DNA of 64,000 nucleotides from Rhizobiales bacterium UBA1912 (GCA_002337455.1 DDGC01000028.1:1-64000), one strand, 5' to 3'; positions 8,141 to 16,826 are shown, counted from the stretch's first letter. The notes: generated from the sequence alone by a model not told the origin. Numbers and translations: made by a program.

Positions 8141-9550
8141 TTGGCCTTCGTCCTCTACGATCTAGAGACGACCGGGCTGAGCAGGCACTTCGATCAGATC
8201 GTGCAGTTCGGTGCCGTTCGCATCGGCGACGATTTCGAAATCGAGGACCACTACGAGAAGAGCTGCCGGCTGCAGCCGCATATCGTCCCGGCGCCATCCG
8301 CGCTGCACGTTACCGGTTTTTCCTACGCCGACCTCATTTCGGCATCCCGGCAAACCCACTTTTCGATGATCGTAGATATCCACGCGCGCTTGTCCAAATG
8401 GAGCCCGGCCGTGTTCCTCGGCTACAACTCGATCAAGTTTGACGAGGAGTTCCTGCGCCACGCCTTCTATCAGTGCCTGCTCGAGCCCTATCTCACGAGC
8501 ATCGGCAACGCACGCGGCGACGTGCTGCGGTTGGCGCGTGCGGTTTCAAAGCTTCGACCAGACGTGTTGCCCGCTGCCTGTGGTTCGGATGGCGAGATAT
8601 CGATGAAGCTCCACGATGTTGCGACTGCCTGCGGCTTCAAGTCGGCGGGTGCGCACGAGGCCATGGCGGATGTCGAAGCAATGCTGTGGGTCGTGAAAGT
8701 CATCGCCGAAGGCACACCCGAGATCTGGTCGAGATTCCTGCAATTCTCCACCAAGGCGGCCGCTCAGGACTTCCTTCGGGAGGAGGATGCGTTTGTTTCG
8801 TTCGAGGCGGATCGAGCCGGCCAAGGGTTTCGGCTGTTGACGGCGTTCGGTCAGCACCCCACGCAACCGGCACGGCGGTACTGCCTGGACCTCACCGCTC
8901 CGATCGAAGCGATCCGACGTTCAAGCGACGATGAACTGGTAGCGATGTTCAAGGAGCGCGATGGCCCTCTGCGCCGGATCAAGGCGAATGCCTCGCCCTT
9001 GCTCTTCCCGACCTACGATGCCCTGGAAACGACATTCCCCGGGGTGGATGAGGACGAGCTCGGGAGGCTGGCACGAAGCATCAGAACCGACGACGACCTA
9101 GTTGCACGACTGGGTGCCGCTGCGGTTGCCGCCGAGCCTGTCTACCCCGACTCTGGCCATGTCGAGCAGCAGCTGTATAACCGGTTCATTCCCGATCCGG
9201 ACAAAGTCTTGATGCAGCAGTTCCACGCGGTTCCATGGGAGCAGCGAACGGAGATCGCCGGTCGTTTCTCCGACGACAGGCTGAAGCGCCTTGGCCAACG
9301 CGCAATCTATTTCGAAGCGCCGCATCTGATGGCGGACAAGGTCCGCTCAAAGCTCGATGAAGCCGTCCGCGGCCGTTGGACCGGCGATGCGCTCATGCCA
9401 TGGATGACTGCGTCGAAAGCGTTGGCGGAATTGGAGTCCATGGATCACGATCAAAGGGACGACGACCTGAACGAATATGCCAGAATTCTTCAGACCCGCA
9501 TGCCAATCGCCAGCGGCGGATCGTCCGGCGGTGCGCCGGGGGTCGGGTAG
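8141..9550 (+). CDS. DEDDh 3'-5' exonuclease, SbcB (ExoI)-like
   Basis: A 469-residue protein. The N-terminal 185 residues are a DnaQ-type exonuclease: LYDLETTGL with Asp7 and Glu9, GYNSIKFDEEFLRHAFY with a further Asp, and SAGAHEAMADVEAM with the DEDDh His and last Asp. Length and the spacing of exonuclease and C-terminal domains resemble exonuclease I (SbcB), which degrades single-stranded DNA 3' to 5'. The likely start is TTG at 8141 with AGGTGAG 8 bp upstream; it lies 7 bp after the metallopeptidase gene. If the peptidase responds to single-stranded DNA, this enzyme could generate, trim or clear that signal; this coupling is my inference. Confidence 0.8.
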   Translation: MAFVLYDLETTGLSRHFDQIVQFGAVRIGDDFEIEDHYEKSCRLQPHIVPAPSALHVTGFSYADLISASRQTHFSMIVDIHARLSKWSPAVFLGYNSIKFDEEFLRHAFYQCLLEPYLTSIGNARGDVLRLARAVSKLRPDVLPAACGSDGEISMKLHDVATACGFKSAGAHEAMADVEAMLWVVKVIAEGTPEIWSRFLQFSTKAAAQDFLREEDAFVSFEADRAGQGFRLLTAFGQHPTQPARRYCLDLTAPIEAIRRSSDDELVAMFKERDGPLRRIKANASPLLFPTYDALETTFPGVDEDELGRLARSIRTDDDLVARLGAAAVAAEPVYPDSGHVEQQLYNRFIPDPDKVLMQQFHAVPWEQRTEIAGRFSDDRLKRLGQRAIYFEAPHLMADKVRSKLDEAVRGRWTGDALMPWMTASKALAELESMDHDQRDDDLNEYARILQTRMPIASGGSSGGAPGVG

Positions 9551-9558
9551 CCAGAAGG

Positions 9559-10677
9559 CTACACTGTCCCTTTCCACAGCGCCTCGACCCCGCTCTTGAT
9601 GGCGACGAATGGCGACACGGCGATCGCCAGTAGGATCAGCCCGACGTGCGCGATGGTGGTCGCTGCCTTTGGGGCCGGACGCCAAGGTGACTCGGGGCGA
9701 TGGCCACCAAGACTGTCATCGAGGGATTGCACCGGCAATCGAAGGAATCGGTCCCACAGACCATCGTTCTGTAGGCTCTCGATCATGGTAGTCGGATCGA
9801 AATGAGTTCCGTGGTTGAAGTCGGTCTCCAGGAAGTTGATGACGTTTTCGTCGTCGAACCCGATCCGACCGCTTGGGCCGGAGTCCGGTATTGTCCATTG
9901 GGCGTAGTCGACCACCCCATCCTTGCGGGAGCAATGGTTCAGTACGGCCTCCACCCGTCCCGCCCGAAGATGCTTCTCCCACCTGTAGTCCGGCCTGACG
10001 ATCGATCCGGCCACGACTATGCGCCCGAAAATCAAGTCGGCGCTGTCGGGTCGGTCGAGCAACTTGACCAGCAGCAGGCTGCCGAAGCTATGCGCGATGA
10101 TGTCCGGCGGCTCCTCGATACCGGAAGCCCGGGCTCTCTCCATTGCCCCCCTTAGCTTGAGATCGAGCTGGGTGACCAGAGAATCATGACGCGATCTCAG
10201 CAGCACGCCGAAGGAGAGGAACGGGAACTTGTGCATCATGGCCGGGGCCCGGTGCCGAAAGCGCGTGGCGAGGAGCCACCCGAAATCCTCCTGCCAGTCG
10301 CCGGTCGTGTTGAAGCCGTGCAGGGCCACCAGCCAAGGGATCTCCCGACTGGGCAATCCAGAGGAGAGGAATATTGTTTTGAGCACAGGCGCTTTGCCCT
10401 GCTCGCCCAAGTCGTATTCGCAGTGCGGACAGACCCCGTCGTCCGCGACCTCGATCGGCAGTTCCAATCCGCAATCCGGACACAGCCTCATCTCGCGTCG
10501 CTCGAGTTGGCCCTCGTCGACCAATGCATCGAAGAGCTGGTCCACGGTTCTGGCAGCGTGTCCGGCAGCAACGAAAGGAGCCTTGTCGACCTGGGGCGCA
10601 GCTCCGGACAGGAGGCGGGTCCTCGCCGCGTCCACGATCGCCGATCCGAACTTGTCGCGAAGCGGCTGCCAGTTCAT
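9559..10677 (-). CDS. Zinc-ribbon / alpha-beta hydrolase / C-terminal membrane helix protein
   Basis: A 372-residue modular protein. Residues about 1-60 look like a winged helix (VDQLFDALVDEGQLERREM). Then comes a zinc ribbon (CPDCGLELP and CPHCEYDLGE). Residues about 100-270 form an alpha/beta hydrolase with GFN near the oxyanion hole and nucleophile Ser in IIAHSFGSLL. The tail has one hydrophobic helix (VGLILLAIAVSPFVAI). The fold suggests a lipase, esterase or peptidase acting near the membrane. It is the second gene of a two-gene operon, overlapping the first by ATGA, and is convergent with the exonuclease gene. I do not recognise the system. Sensor-effector architecture beside CBASS suggests a defence role; this is inference. 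Confidence 0.75.
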   Translation of the reverse strand: MNWQPLRDKFGSAIVDAARTRLLSGAAPQVDKAPFVAAGHAARTVDQLFDALVDEGQLERREMRLCPDCGLELPIEVADDGVCPHCEYDLGEQGKAPVLKTIFLSSGLPSREIPWLVALHGFNTTGDWQEDFGWLLATRFRHRAPAMMHKFPFLSFGVLLRSRHDSLVTQLDLKLRGAMERARASGIEEPPDIIAHSFGSLLLVKLLDRPDSADLIFGRIVVAGSIVRPDYRWEKHLRAGRVEAVLNHCSRKDGVVDYAQWTIPDSGPSGRIGFDDENVINFLETDFNHGTHFDPTTMIESLQNDGLWDRFLRLPVQSLDDSLGGHRPESPWRPAPKAATTIAHVGLILLAIAVSPFVAIKSGVEALWKGTV

Positions 10678-11687
10678 GGGGCCACGTTCCTCTCCCAGAT
10701 GAGGTCCGAAAGGTAGTGGATGTCGTGGCGCAAGCATTGCACAGCGATCCTGGCTCTGCCGGCACCGCCCGAAATGTCGAAGCCCAACGTCCGGCTGAGC
10801 GTCCCGTGCTGAGCGACGTCCAACCGGAACCGGCCGTCAGCCGAATGGAACTTGGTTGGATCGATCGCACCGTTCGCAGCGCGCAAAGCCTCGACCTGGG
10901 AGATGGAAACGTCCTGAACGGTGGACACCATGTCAAGATAGGCGCCCTCCGCCTGCATCTTACGACCCGTCGCCTTTACGCCCGCGACAGATCCGCTGAG
11001 AGCGTTGACTGCGTTTGTCAGCGGCACCGATGGGGTTGCGGCCTCGACCAGCCCAGCTTCGCTTACTGCCTCCCAAACGGTTTTCAGGCAGTCAGTGTGG
11101 ATCGTGCCCTCGTTGGGCAGTTGCATCATGATGGAGCAATAGGGCAGGTCGAACCGCCATTCGAATCGGACGACGGTTCTGTTCGAGCGCTGGCGGAATG
11201 CCCTGTACTCCCACAAATCCCCGTCCTCCACTCGTCGTTGATCCTTGGTCGGTACATGTATCCAGCGGTCATTGCCACGATGCCATGCGAAGAGCACTCC
11301 GTTGTCCTGCACGTCGATCGTGCTCAACTGCAGCTCGTCGGGAAAGACCATCGCGCCTTGTGCGCCAACCAAAGCCGCCAACGGTGATGCTGCCATGACC
11401 GCGCGGACGGTGGTCGGATCGATGTCTGGCGCTTTAAAGAAGTAGATGTGCTGGTTGCCCCACCCCTCCACTTCGACCAGCCAGCTCTCGACGTCCATCA
11501 CAGTTAGCGCCCCGTCGTCGATCGCTTTCATGAGGTTAGTCGAGAAATCGGCCTTGGTGCTGCCAATGGGGAGCTTGCGGTCTCGGAGTAGTTCCTTGAT
11601 GAACCGGTTTCCCTGCCCAACAATCACCCGCCTGACGGTTTCCTTTAGAAGTGCTTTTTCATCAACCACGGGATACCCCCCAAACAT
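10674..11687 (-). CDS. Unknown protein with SAP-like N-terminal segment, partner of the hydrolase
   Basis: A 337-residue protein I do not recognise. Residues about 22-55 (FIKELLRDRKLPIGSTKADF and following) look like a SAP motif, a short helix-extended-helix that binds DNA. The middle has beta-rich segments (VLFAWHRGNDRWIHVPTKDQ), and the C-terminus has a long helical stretch and a strand-rich end. No catalytic signature is visible. The stop overlaps the hydrolase start by four bases, so the two are translated together. It is the first gene of the operon and probably acts with the hydrolase, perhaps as the sensor. The ATG at 11687 has GGGGAC upstream and is the first in-frame option. Confidence 0.65.
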   Translation of the reverse strand: MFGGYPVVDEKALLKETVRRVIVGQGNRFIKELLRDRKLPIGSTKADFSTNLMKAIDDGALTVMDVESWLVEVEGWGNQHIYFFKAPDIDPTTVRAVMAASPLAALVGAQGAMVFPDELQLSTIDVQDNGVLFAWHRGNDRWIHVPTKDQRRVEDGDLWEYRAFRQRSNRTVVRFEWRFDLPYCSIMMQLPNEGTIHTDCLKTVWEAVSEAGLVEAATPSVPLTNAVNALSGSVAGVKATGRKMQAEGAYLDMVSTVQDVSISQVEALRAANGAIDPTKFHSADGRFRLDVAQHGTLSRTLGFDISGGAGRARIAVQCLRHDIHYLSDLIWERNVAP

Positions 11688-11884
11688 GTCCCCAAAATTG
11701 CTTCTGGGGTAATCGCGATATTAAGGAGATCCGTTTGGGGTGCAAAGGCCAGTCGGTGTACGCATTCGTGTAGTTCTGCGTGCAAACAAGGCATCGGCCG
11801 TTGCTGACAAAGGGCAGCTTTGCAGCCTCAGATCCTGAAAGCTGCCGGACCTCTTCCGGCCCCGCGGCTGCCGGTCTCAGCGTT

Positions 11885-11914
11885 TCTCCTTTGGCCAATC
11901 ACGGCCAAAGGAGA
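11885..11914 (+). promoter_or_regulatory. Palindrome masking the recombinase ribosome-binding site
   Basis: TCTCCTTTGGCC (11885-11896) and GGCCAAAGGAGA (11903-11914) are perfect 12-bp arms around AATCAC. The second arm contains the AAGGAG ribosome-binding site 6 bp before ATG 11921, so in RNA it would be paired and translation limited. Alternatively it is the recombination site itself. Confidence 0.6.
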
Positions 11915-11920
11915 ACTCAA

Positions 11921-12553
11921 ATGGGATACTCACGATATGATGCTGCAGCCCGAGGACGGGCTGCATGGAATGCTGGAAAGACGGTCGGGACCAAACGCCC
12001 TCTGACACAGAAGCAGATCTGGGCGATCCGTTTCTTCTTGGATCGAGAAGGTCGGGTTCGAGATCGTGCCCTGTTCGACCTCGCCATCGACAGCAAGCTT
12101 CGCGGATGCGATCTGGTCAAGATCAAGACTGGCGACTTGGTCACAGGGCCGGAAATTCGAACACGGGCAATGGTCGTCCAACAAAAGACCGGACGTCCTG
12201 TCCAATTCGAATTGACCAGCGATGTGCGTGCCAGTCTATTGGCGTGGCTCGAACGGCGTGGGGGCAGTGTCGATGATCATGCTTTCCCAAGCCGAGTCGA
12301 CCACGCACATCACATGAGCACGCGACAGTATGCGCGTCTGGTCGATGAATGGGTGACTGCGATCGGACTCCGCTCATCTGACTACGGCACACATTCGTTG
12401 CGAAGAACGAAAGCGGCCATGATCTACAAGGCAACCGGCAATCTGCGCGCCATCCAGATCCTGCTCGGACACACCAAGATCGAGAACACCGTGCGGTATC
12501 TCGGCGTGGATATCGAGGATGCTCTGCTTCTTGCCGAACGAACCGAAATCTGA
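11921..12553 (+). CDS. Small tyrosine recombinase (no arm-binding domain), copy 1
   Basis: A 210-residue recombinase made up almost entirely of the catalytic domain. The residues expected for a tyrosine recombinase are present: Arg61 in KLRGCDL, His158 and Arg161 in THSLRRTKA, His184 in LLGHTK, and nucleophile Tyr193 in TVRYLG. The size is like FimB/FimE-type invertases rather than phage integrases. The start at 11921 follows AAAGGAG; longer upstream options lack a site and would break the homology with copy 2. The protein is about 96 percent identical to copy 2 at 17101, with many silent DNA differences, so the duplication is not recent, or the copies arrived separately. Confidence 0.92.
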   Translation: MGYSRYDAAARGRAAWNAGKTVGTKRPLTQKQIWAIRFFLDREGRVRDRALFDLAIDSKLRGCDLVKIKTGDLVTGPEIRTRAMVVQQKTGRPVQFELTSDVRASLLAWLERRGGSVDDHAFPSRVDHAHHMSTRQYARLVDEWVTAIGLRSSDYGTHSLRRTKAAMIYKATGNLRAIQILLGHTKIENTVRYLGVDIEDALLLAERTEI

Positions 12554-12818
12554 ACTTGGAGCGGTCATTCAATCACAATGGATGACCGCTTCGTGCAACT
12601 GGCGCTGTGTCCACCACATCCCCAACGGGGTGGACTGCTGTCAATCCGCTTATGGGGTTTCATGTGGGGAAAGCGGACATGGCTAAGCCGACGTGCCTTT
12701 CCATGGGGCGGGGATGACGCTGCCGCCATGCCGAGGCCGTCCTTCTGCGTTGCCCTGGCTTCTGGCATGGCGGCACAATCGACCTTGCTACTTCATCCCA
12801 TATCCAATCGGTATTCAT

Positions 12819-13397
12819 TCAGATCAACGCGCGTATGAACGCTCCGATCAGATCGTCGGCCTCGACGTCATCGGGGATCCGCCCCTGTAGCGCGAAACCG
12901 GACCAGAGGGCGGAAAATCCGAGCGACATCAACCTCGGCGGCAGTTTCGTCTCCACGCCATATTGCTTTCGGATTGCTTCGATAGCGTGCGCGATGGAGG
13001 CATGCTGAACGGCACGCAATCGGTTGTAAGTCGCCGCAAACTCATGATCTCTTAGCGCGTGAACCTGGAATTCGAGCATCACCAGTGTTCCGGCTCTGTC
13101 GTCCTGCATGGATTTGAGCCAAGCGCCCAGTCGCTCCATGATCACTTCGAGCGGCCCTTCCCCGAGCAGAATGGCCTCCATCCTGTCCAGCCGGACCTGC
13201 ATGTGTTTTTCCAATACTGCCTCGAGAAGAGCGTTGCGCGTTGCAAAATTGGAGTAAAAGGCGCCCTGCGTGTAGCCGGCACGCTCCGCGATGCGGCGCA
13301 CGGAGGCGCCGGAAATTCCGTTCTCGAAAATCTCGGCGTTCGCGGAAGCGATTAGCGCTTCGCGCGTCATCTGCTTTCTGTCGGCGTGTCTCATCAT
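12819..13397 (-). CDS. TetR-family repressor of the efflux cassette
   Basis: A 192-residue TetR regulator. The N-terminal helix-turn-helix spans residues about 10-55 (REALIASANAEIFENGISG, then ASVRRIAERAGYTQGAFYSN). The rest is helical and would bind an inducing ligand. It is divergent from the HlyD - ABC-2 genes, with a 96-bp gap carrying two matching palindromes, so it very likely represses both itself and the pump. The start ATG could be 13397 or 13394. Confidence 0.92.
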   Translation of the reverse strand: MMRHADRKQMTREALIASANAEIFENGISGASVRRIAERAGYTQGAFYSNFATRNALLEAVLEKHMQVRLDRMEAILLGEGPLEVIMERLGAWLKSMQDDRAGTLVMLEFQVHALRDHEFAATYNRLRAVQHASIAHAIEAIRKQYGVETKLPPRLMSLGFSALWSGFALQGRIPDDVEADDLIGAFIRALI

Positions 13398-13422
13398 ACT
13401 CTTCCTGATCGATGCTTTCCAT

Positions 13423-13460
13423 ATTTACATATCACTTGACATGTAAATATCAACTGATAT
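13423..13460. promoter_or_regulatory. Tandem TetR operators
   Basis: The first dyad is ATTTACATATCAC / TTGACATGTAAAT (13423-13448, 12 of 13 positions paired). The second is ATATCA-AC-TGATAT (13447-13460). Both share the core TATCA..TGA and lie in the gap between tetR and the HlyD gene. Confidence 0.75.
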
Positions 13461-13493
13461 GTACGTATGCATCGGATCAAGGATGCCATTGTC

Positions 13494-14483
13494 ATGAAAT
13501 CGAGAATCGCCTTCATTATTGCCATCGTCGTGCTCGCAGGCGTTGCGGCCCTGTCCATATGGGCTTCCCTGGCGCCTGCCACCGTTCTTGTTCAGGGCGA
13601 GGTGGAGGCTACGCGTGTGGATATCGCGCCCCGGGCGTCGGGCCAAGTGGCCGCGGTGCATGTCAATGAAGGCGAACGCGTCGAAGCTGGCACGCTACTG
13701 GTCGAACTCGACAGTCCCCAACTCATGGCAGGTCTGGCCTCGGCTGAAGCTGCGGCGCGGGTCGCGCAAGCCGACCGCGAGCGCATCAACAGCACCCGTC
13801 CCGAGGTCATCGAAGCCCGTGAGGCCGAACTCGCGAAGGCTCAGGCCGATCTCGAACTCGCCCAGCAGACCTATGATCGCCTCGTAGCGCTGACCGAACG
13901 TTCGGTCGCTTCCCAGCAGCAGCTCGACAACGCCGGAAATTCGCTCTCCGCCGCTCGCGCCGGAGTCACGGCGGCTCAAGCCAACCTGACCCTTGCAGTC
14001 AACGGCGCCAGCCCCGAGGAGCGCGCGGTCGCCGACGCGCAGTTGCAGCAGGCCGAAGCCGCCCTCAACCAGATCCGCACCGATGTCGGGGAGTTGTCCG
14101 TCTTCGCGCCGATCTCGGGCGAAGTGGTCAGCCGGGTCGCCGAGGTCGGAGCGCTCGCTGCCTCGGGCGCTCCGCTTCTGTCCATCGTCGATCTGGACGA
14201 TGTCTGGTTCACGTTCAATCTGCGCGAGGATTTTCTGGACGGTTTGCAAGTCGGAGATGTGCTATTGGCCGGCGTTCCCGCCGTCGGCCGGGATGGCGTA
14301 CAGGTAAGCGTCACCTCGATCAGCGCACTGGGCGCATACGCCAACTGGCGGGCGACGCGGGCGACGGGGGATTTCGATCTGCGCACCTTCCAGATCCGCG
14401 CCCGCCCGGTTGAACCCATCGAAGGCCTGCGCCCCGGCATGAGCGCCATCATCGACTGGCAGGCCGGTCATGCTGGCCGCTGA
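13494..14483 (+). CDS. HlyD-type membrane fusion (periplasmic adaptor) protein
   Basis: A 329-residue adaptor with one N-terminal membrane helix (residues 5-25), a biotinyl-lipoyl-like half (VDIAPRASGQVAAVHVNEGE), a long alpha-hairpin (about 80-180), the second lipoyl half (GELSVFAPISGEVVSRVAEVG) and a beta-barrel. Such proteins join an inner-membrane pump to an outer-membrane channel. The order HlyD - permease - permease resembles YhiI/YhhJ or YbhG/YbhS/YbhR exporters. ATG 13494 was chosen because AAGGA lies just upstream; 13467 is inside the operator region. The stop overlaps the next start by 14 bp. Confidence 0.9.
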   Translation: MKSRIAFIIAIVVLAGVAALSIWASLAPATVLVQGEVEATRVDIAPRASGQVAAVHVNEGERVEAGTLLVELDSPQLMAGLASAEAAARVAQADRERINSTRPEVIEAREAELAKAQADLELAQQTYDRLVALTERSVASQQQLDNAGNSLSAARAGVTAAQANLTLAVNGASPEERAVADAQLQQAEAALNQIRTDVGELSVFAPISGEVVSRVAEVGALAASGAPLLSIVDLDDVWFTFNLREDFLDGLQVGDVLLAGVPAVGRDGVQVSVTSISALGAYANWRATRATGDFDLRTFQIRARPVEPIEGLRPGMSAIIDWQAGHAGR

Positions 14484-15675
14484 AAAAGCGGTGCGGCCGG
14501 GGGTTATGCGGGTGGCCCAGCGCGAGTTGTGCCGCATCGCCCGCCGTCCCGCGCTGTCCTTTTTCGTTCTGGCCTTACCGCTTCTGGTCTTTCTCATGCT
14601 CGCCTCGATCTTCCGGGCCGGCGTGCCTGCCGGCCTGCCGGTGGCAGTGCTCGACCTCGATCGTAGCGCTCTTTCCCGCCAGATCGTGCAGGCGGTGGAC
14701 GCGATGCCCGAAGTCGCGGTCGCTCATCGCCCGCTCGATCTTTCCGAGGCGCGGCACCTGGTTCTGAGCGGGCAGGCCTATGGCGTGGTGCTGTTGCCGG
14801 CCGAACTGGAGCGCGACGTGCGCGCCGGCCGTCGCCCGGAGGTGGTGCTGTTCTACAATAACCAGTTCATGACTCCCGGCAGCGCCGTGGCGCGAAGCAT
14901 GCAGACCGCGCTCGCCAATGTGAACGCCGGGATCGCGGTTTCCATGCGCGTCGCGCAAGGCGAACCCGACCATCAGGCGATACAGGCGGTCAATCCCATC
15001 CCCGTGCAGCAAAGCCCGCTCTTCAATCCCACACTGGACTATGTCCACTTCCTGCTGGCCGCCCTGATGCCCGCCGCGCTGCAAATCTTCATTTGCGCCG
15101 CGACCGCCTATACCGTCGCGCTCGAGCAGTTGAGGCCGGGCAGGTTGAGAGCCATGACGCGGCTCGGCGGCGGGTTGATGCCTGCGATGCTCGGCAAACT
15201 TTTGCCCTACACCGTCATTTTCGCGACCGTCCTCGCCCTTGGCGACGCTTTGCTGCTCTTTGTCTATGACATGCCGTTCAATGGCAGCATGCCGGTCTAT
15301 CTGACCGGCAGCCTCCTGTTCATCATCGCCTATCAGATGATCGGGGTGGTTTTCGGTCTGGCCGCCTCGTCGATTTCGCTTGCGCTCGGCGCAGCCGGCA
15401 TCTTCACCGCGCCGGCCTTCGGGTTCATCGGGGTCAGCTTTCCCCGTCTCGCCATGCACGGTTTCGCGACGTTCTGGAGCGTCCTCATGCCACTCACCTG
15501 GTATATGGATCTCCGCGTGGACCAGATGCTGCGCGGCGTGCCGGTGGATATCTCGCTCGCTTCCCTCGGGGCTCTGGGGTGGTCGGCTCTGGCCTATGCG
15601 GTCCTCGCGGCGCTGCTGCTGGTCATCCGGCGGCCCCGCGACGCCTCCAGAGAGATGAAGGAGGCCTCGGTATGA
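14470..15675 (+). CDS. ABC-2 type permease, first of pair
   Basis: A 401-residue ABC-2 permease: one N-terminal membrane helix (residues about 29-48), a large extracytoplasmic domain (about 55-185, with VAVLDLDRSALSRQIV), then five or six membrane helices to the C-terminus. It resembles YhhJ/YbhS-type drug exporters. It overlaps the HlyD gene at the start and the second permease by four bases (ATGA) at the end. No ATP-binding subunit is encoded in this cassette, which is unusual: the ATPase must be encoded elsewhere, or the pair uses another energy source. Confidence 0.88.
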   Translation: MLAAEKAVRPGVMRVAQRELCRIARRPALSFFVLALPLLVFLMLASIFRAGVPAGLPVAVLDLDRSALSRQIVQAVDAMPEVAVAHRPLDLSEARHLVLSGQAYGVVLLPAELERDVRAGRRPEVVLFYNNQFMTPGSAVARSMQTALANVNAGIAVSMRVAQGEPDHQAIQAVNPIPVQQSPLFNPTLDYVHFLLAALMPAALQIFICAATAYTVALEQLRPGRLRAMTRLGGGLMPAMLGKLLPYTVIFATVLALGDALLLFVYDMPFNGSMPVYLTGSLLFIIAYQMIGVVFGLAASSISLALGAAGIFTAPAFGFIGVSFPRLAMHGFATFWSVLMPLTWYMDLRVDQMLRGVPVDISLASLGALGWSALAYAVLAALLLVIRRPRDASREMKEASV

Positions 15676-16826
15676 AAGCGTGGTTCGAAGAATTCCAGGA
15701 TGCCTTTTCGGCGATATTCAAGGACCGGGCCGCCTTCTCGATCATGGTTCTGGCGATCATCGTCTATGGCCTGCTTTATCCTCAGCCCTATCTGGGCGAG
15801 GTGGTGCGCGAGGCGCCCATCGTTGTGGTCGATCAGGACAATTCCGTCACGTCCCGGGAGTTGCTGCGCCGTATCGGCGCCTATGACACTGTGCAGATCG
15901 CCGGCTCGGTTCCCGACATGGTGGCCGCGCGCAGGGCGCTTCAGGCCAGGCAAGCCTTCGCCATCCTCGTCATTCCCGAATTCTTCGAGCGCGACCTTCT
16001 GGCCGGGCGTAGCGCGCCGGTCGCCGCTTATGGCGATGCCAGCTATTTCCTGCTCTACAACACCACCATGACGGCCATCACCTCCGCCGCCCGCGAAACG
16101 GGAGCAGAAATCGCCGCCAGACGCATGGTGCAGCAAGGCAAGGGTGCTCGGGCGGCTGCCAGCATCCAGCCCATGACCGTGACGGCGGTGCCGCTGTTCA
16201 ATCCCCAGGGGGGCTACGCCAGCTATGTCGTTCCCGCCTCGGTGGTCCTCATCCTGCAACAGACCCTTTTGATTGGGGTCGCGCTTCTGAACGCCGGTGC
16301 GGCAAACGCCCGCCACAGCGTCCGGCCGTTTGCCGTCCTCACCGCGCGGGTCGCGGCCTACAGCCTGCTTTATGGCATATGGATGCTGGCCTATCTGGTG
16401 TTGCTGCCGGTCATTCTGGGCATGCCGCGCATCGGCGGCCTGCTCGATCTTTTCATTCTCGGCGTCCCCTTCATTCTCGCGACCATTTTTCTTGGGCTTG
16501 TCTTGTCCATGGTCCTGCCAGTGCGTGAATGGGCGATCCTGGCCATGATGGCCATGGGCATCCCGCTATTCTTCCTGTCGGGCGTGGCATGGCCGATCGA
16601 GATGCTGCCGCAATGGATGCAACAGGTTGCGCTCGTGGCCCCTAGCACCTCGGCCATTCCTGGCATGGTGCGCATCAATCAGATGGGCGCCTCATGGCAG
16701 GACCTCACCCCTCAGGTGGCGACGCTCTGGATTCTGACTGCCGCATATGCCGCGGTCGTCCTCGCCGGACTGCGCTTGTTGCGCGGCAGACACGGACTGC
16801 CGGGTCAAGCCGTGCTCGACAGTTGA
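15672..16826 (+). CDS. ABC-2 type permease, second of pair
   Basis: A 384-residue relative of the preceding permease with the same layout: membrane helix at residues about 22-40, an extracytoplasmic domain starting APIVVVDQDNSVTSRELL, then six helices ending near residue 370. The start at 15672 is fixed by the ATGA overlap. The two permeases probably form a heterodimer exporting an organic or toxic compound together with the HlyD protein. Substrate not predictable. After this gene the similarity to the second recombinase unit begins within about 210 bp. Confidence 0.88.
   Translation: MKAWFEEFQDAFSAIFKDRAAFSIMVLAIIVYGLLYPQPYLGEVVREAPIVVVDQDNSVTSRELLRRIGAYDTVQIAGSVPDMVAARRALQARQAFAILVIPEFFERDLLAGRSAPVAAYGDASYFLLYNTTMTAITSAARETGAEIAARRMVQQGKGARAAASIQPMTVTAVPLFNPQGGYASYVVPASVVLILQQTLLIGVALLNAGAANARHSVRPFAVLTARVAAYSLLYGIWMLAYLVLLPVILGMPRIGGLLDLFILGVPFILATIFLGLVLSMVLPVREWAILAMMAMGIPLFFLSGVAWPIEMLPQWMQQVALVAPSTSAIPGMVRINQMGASWQDLTPQVATLWILTAAYAAVVLAGLRLLRGRHGLPGQAVLDS

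Larger units (their letters stand above)
11857..12592 (+). repeat. Recombinase unit, copy 1 (direct repeat with 17037-17772)
   Basis: A unit of about 736 bp: CGGCCCCGCGGCTGCCGGT, a palindrome over the ribosome-binding site, the recombinase gene, then the inverted repeat AGCGGTCAT (12560-12568) / ATGACCGCT (12582-12590). The same order occurs in copy 2, with similarity ending at the same places. The two copies enclose the efflux cassette. Confidence 0.8.
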
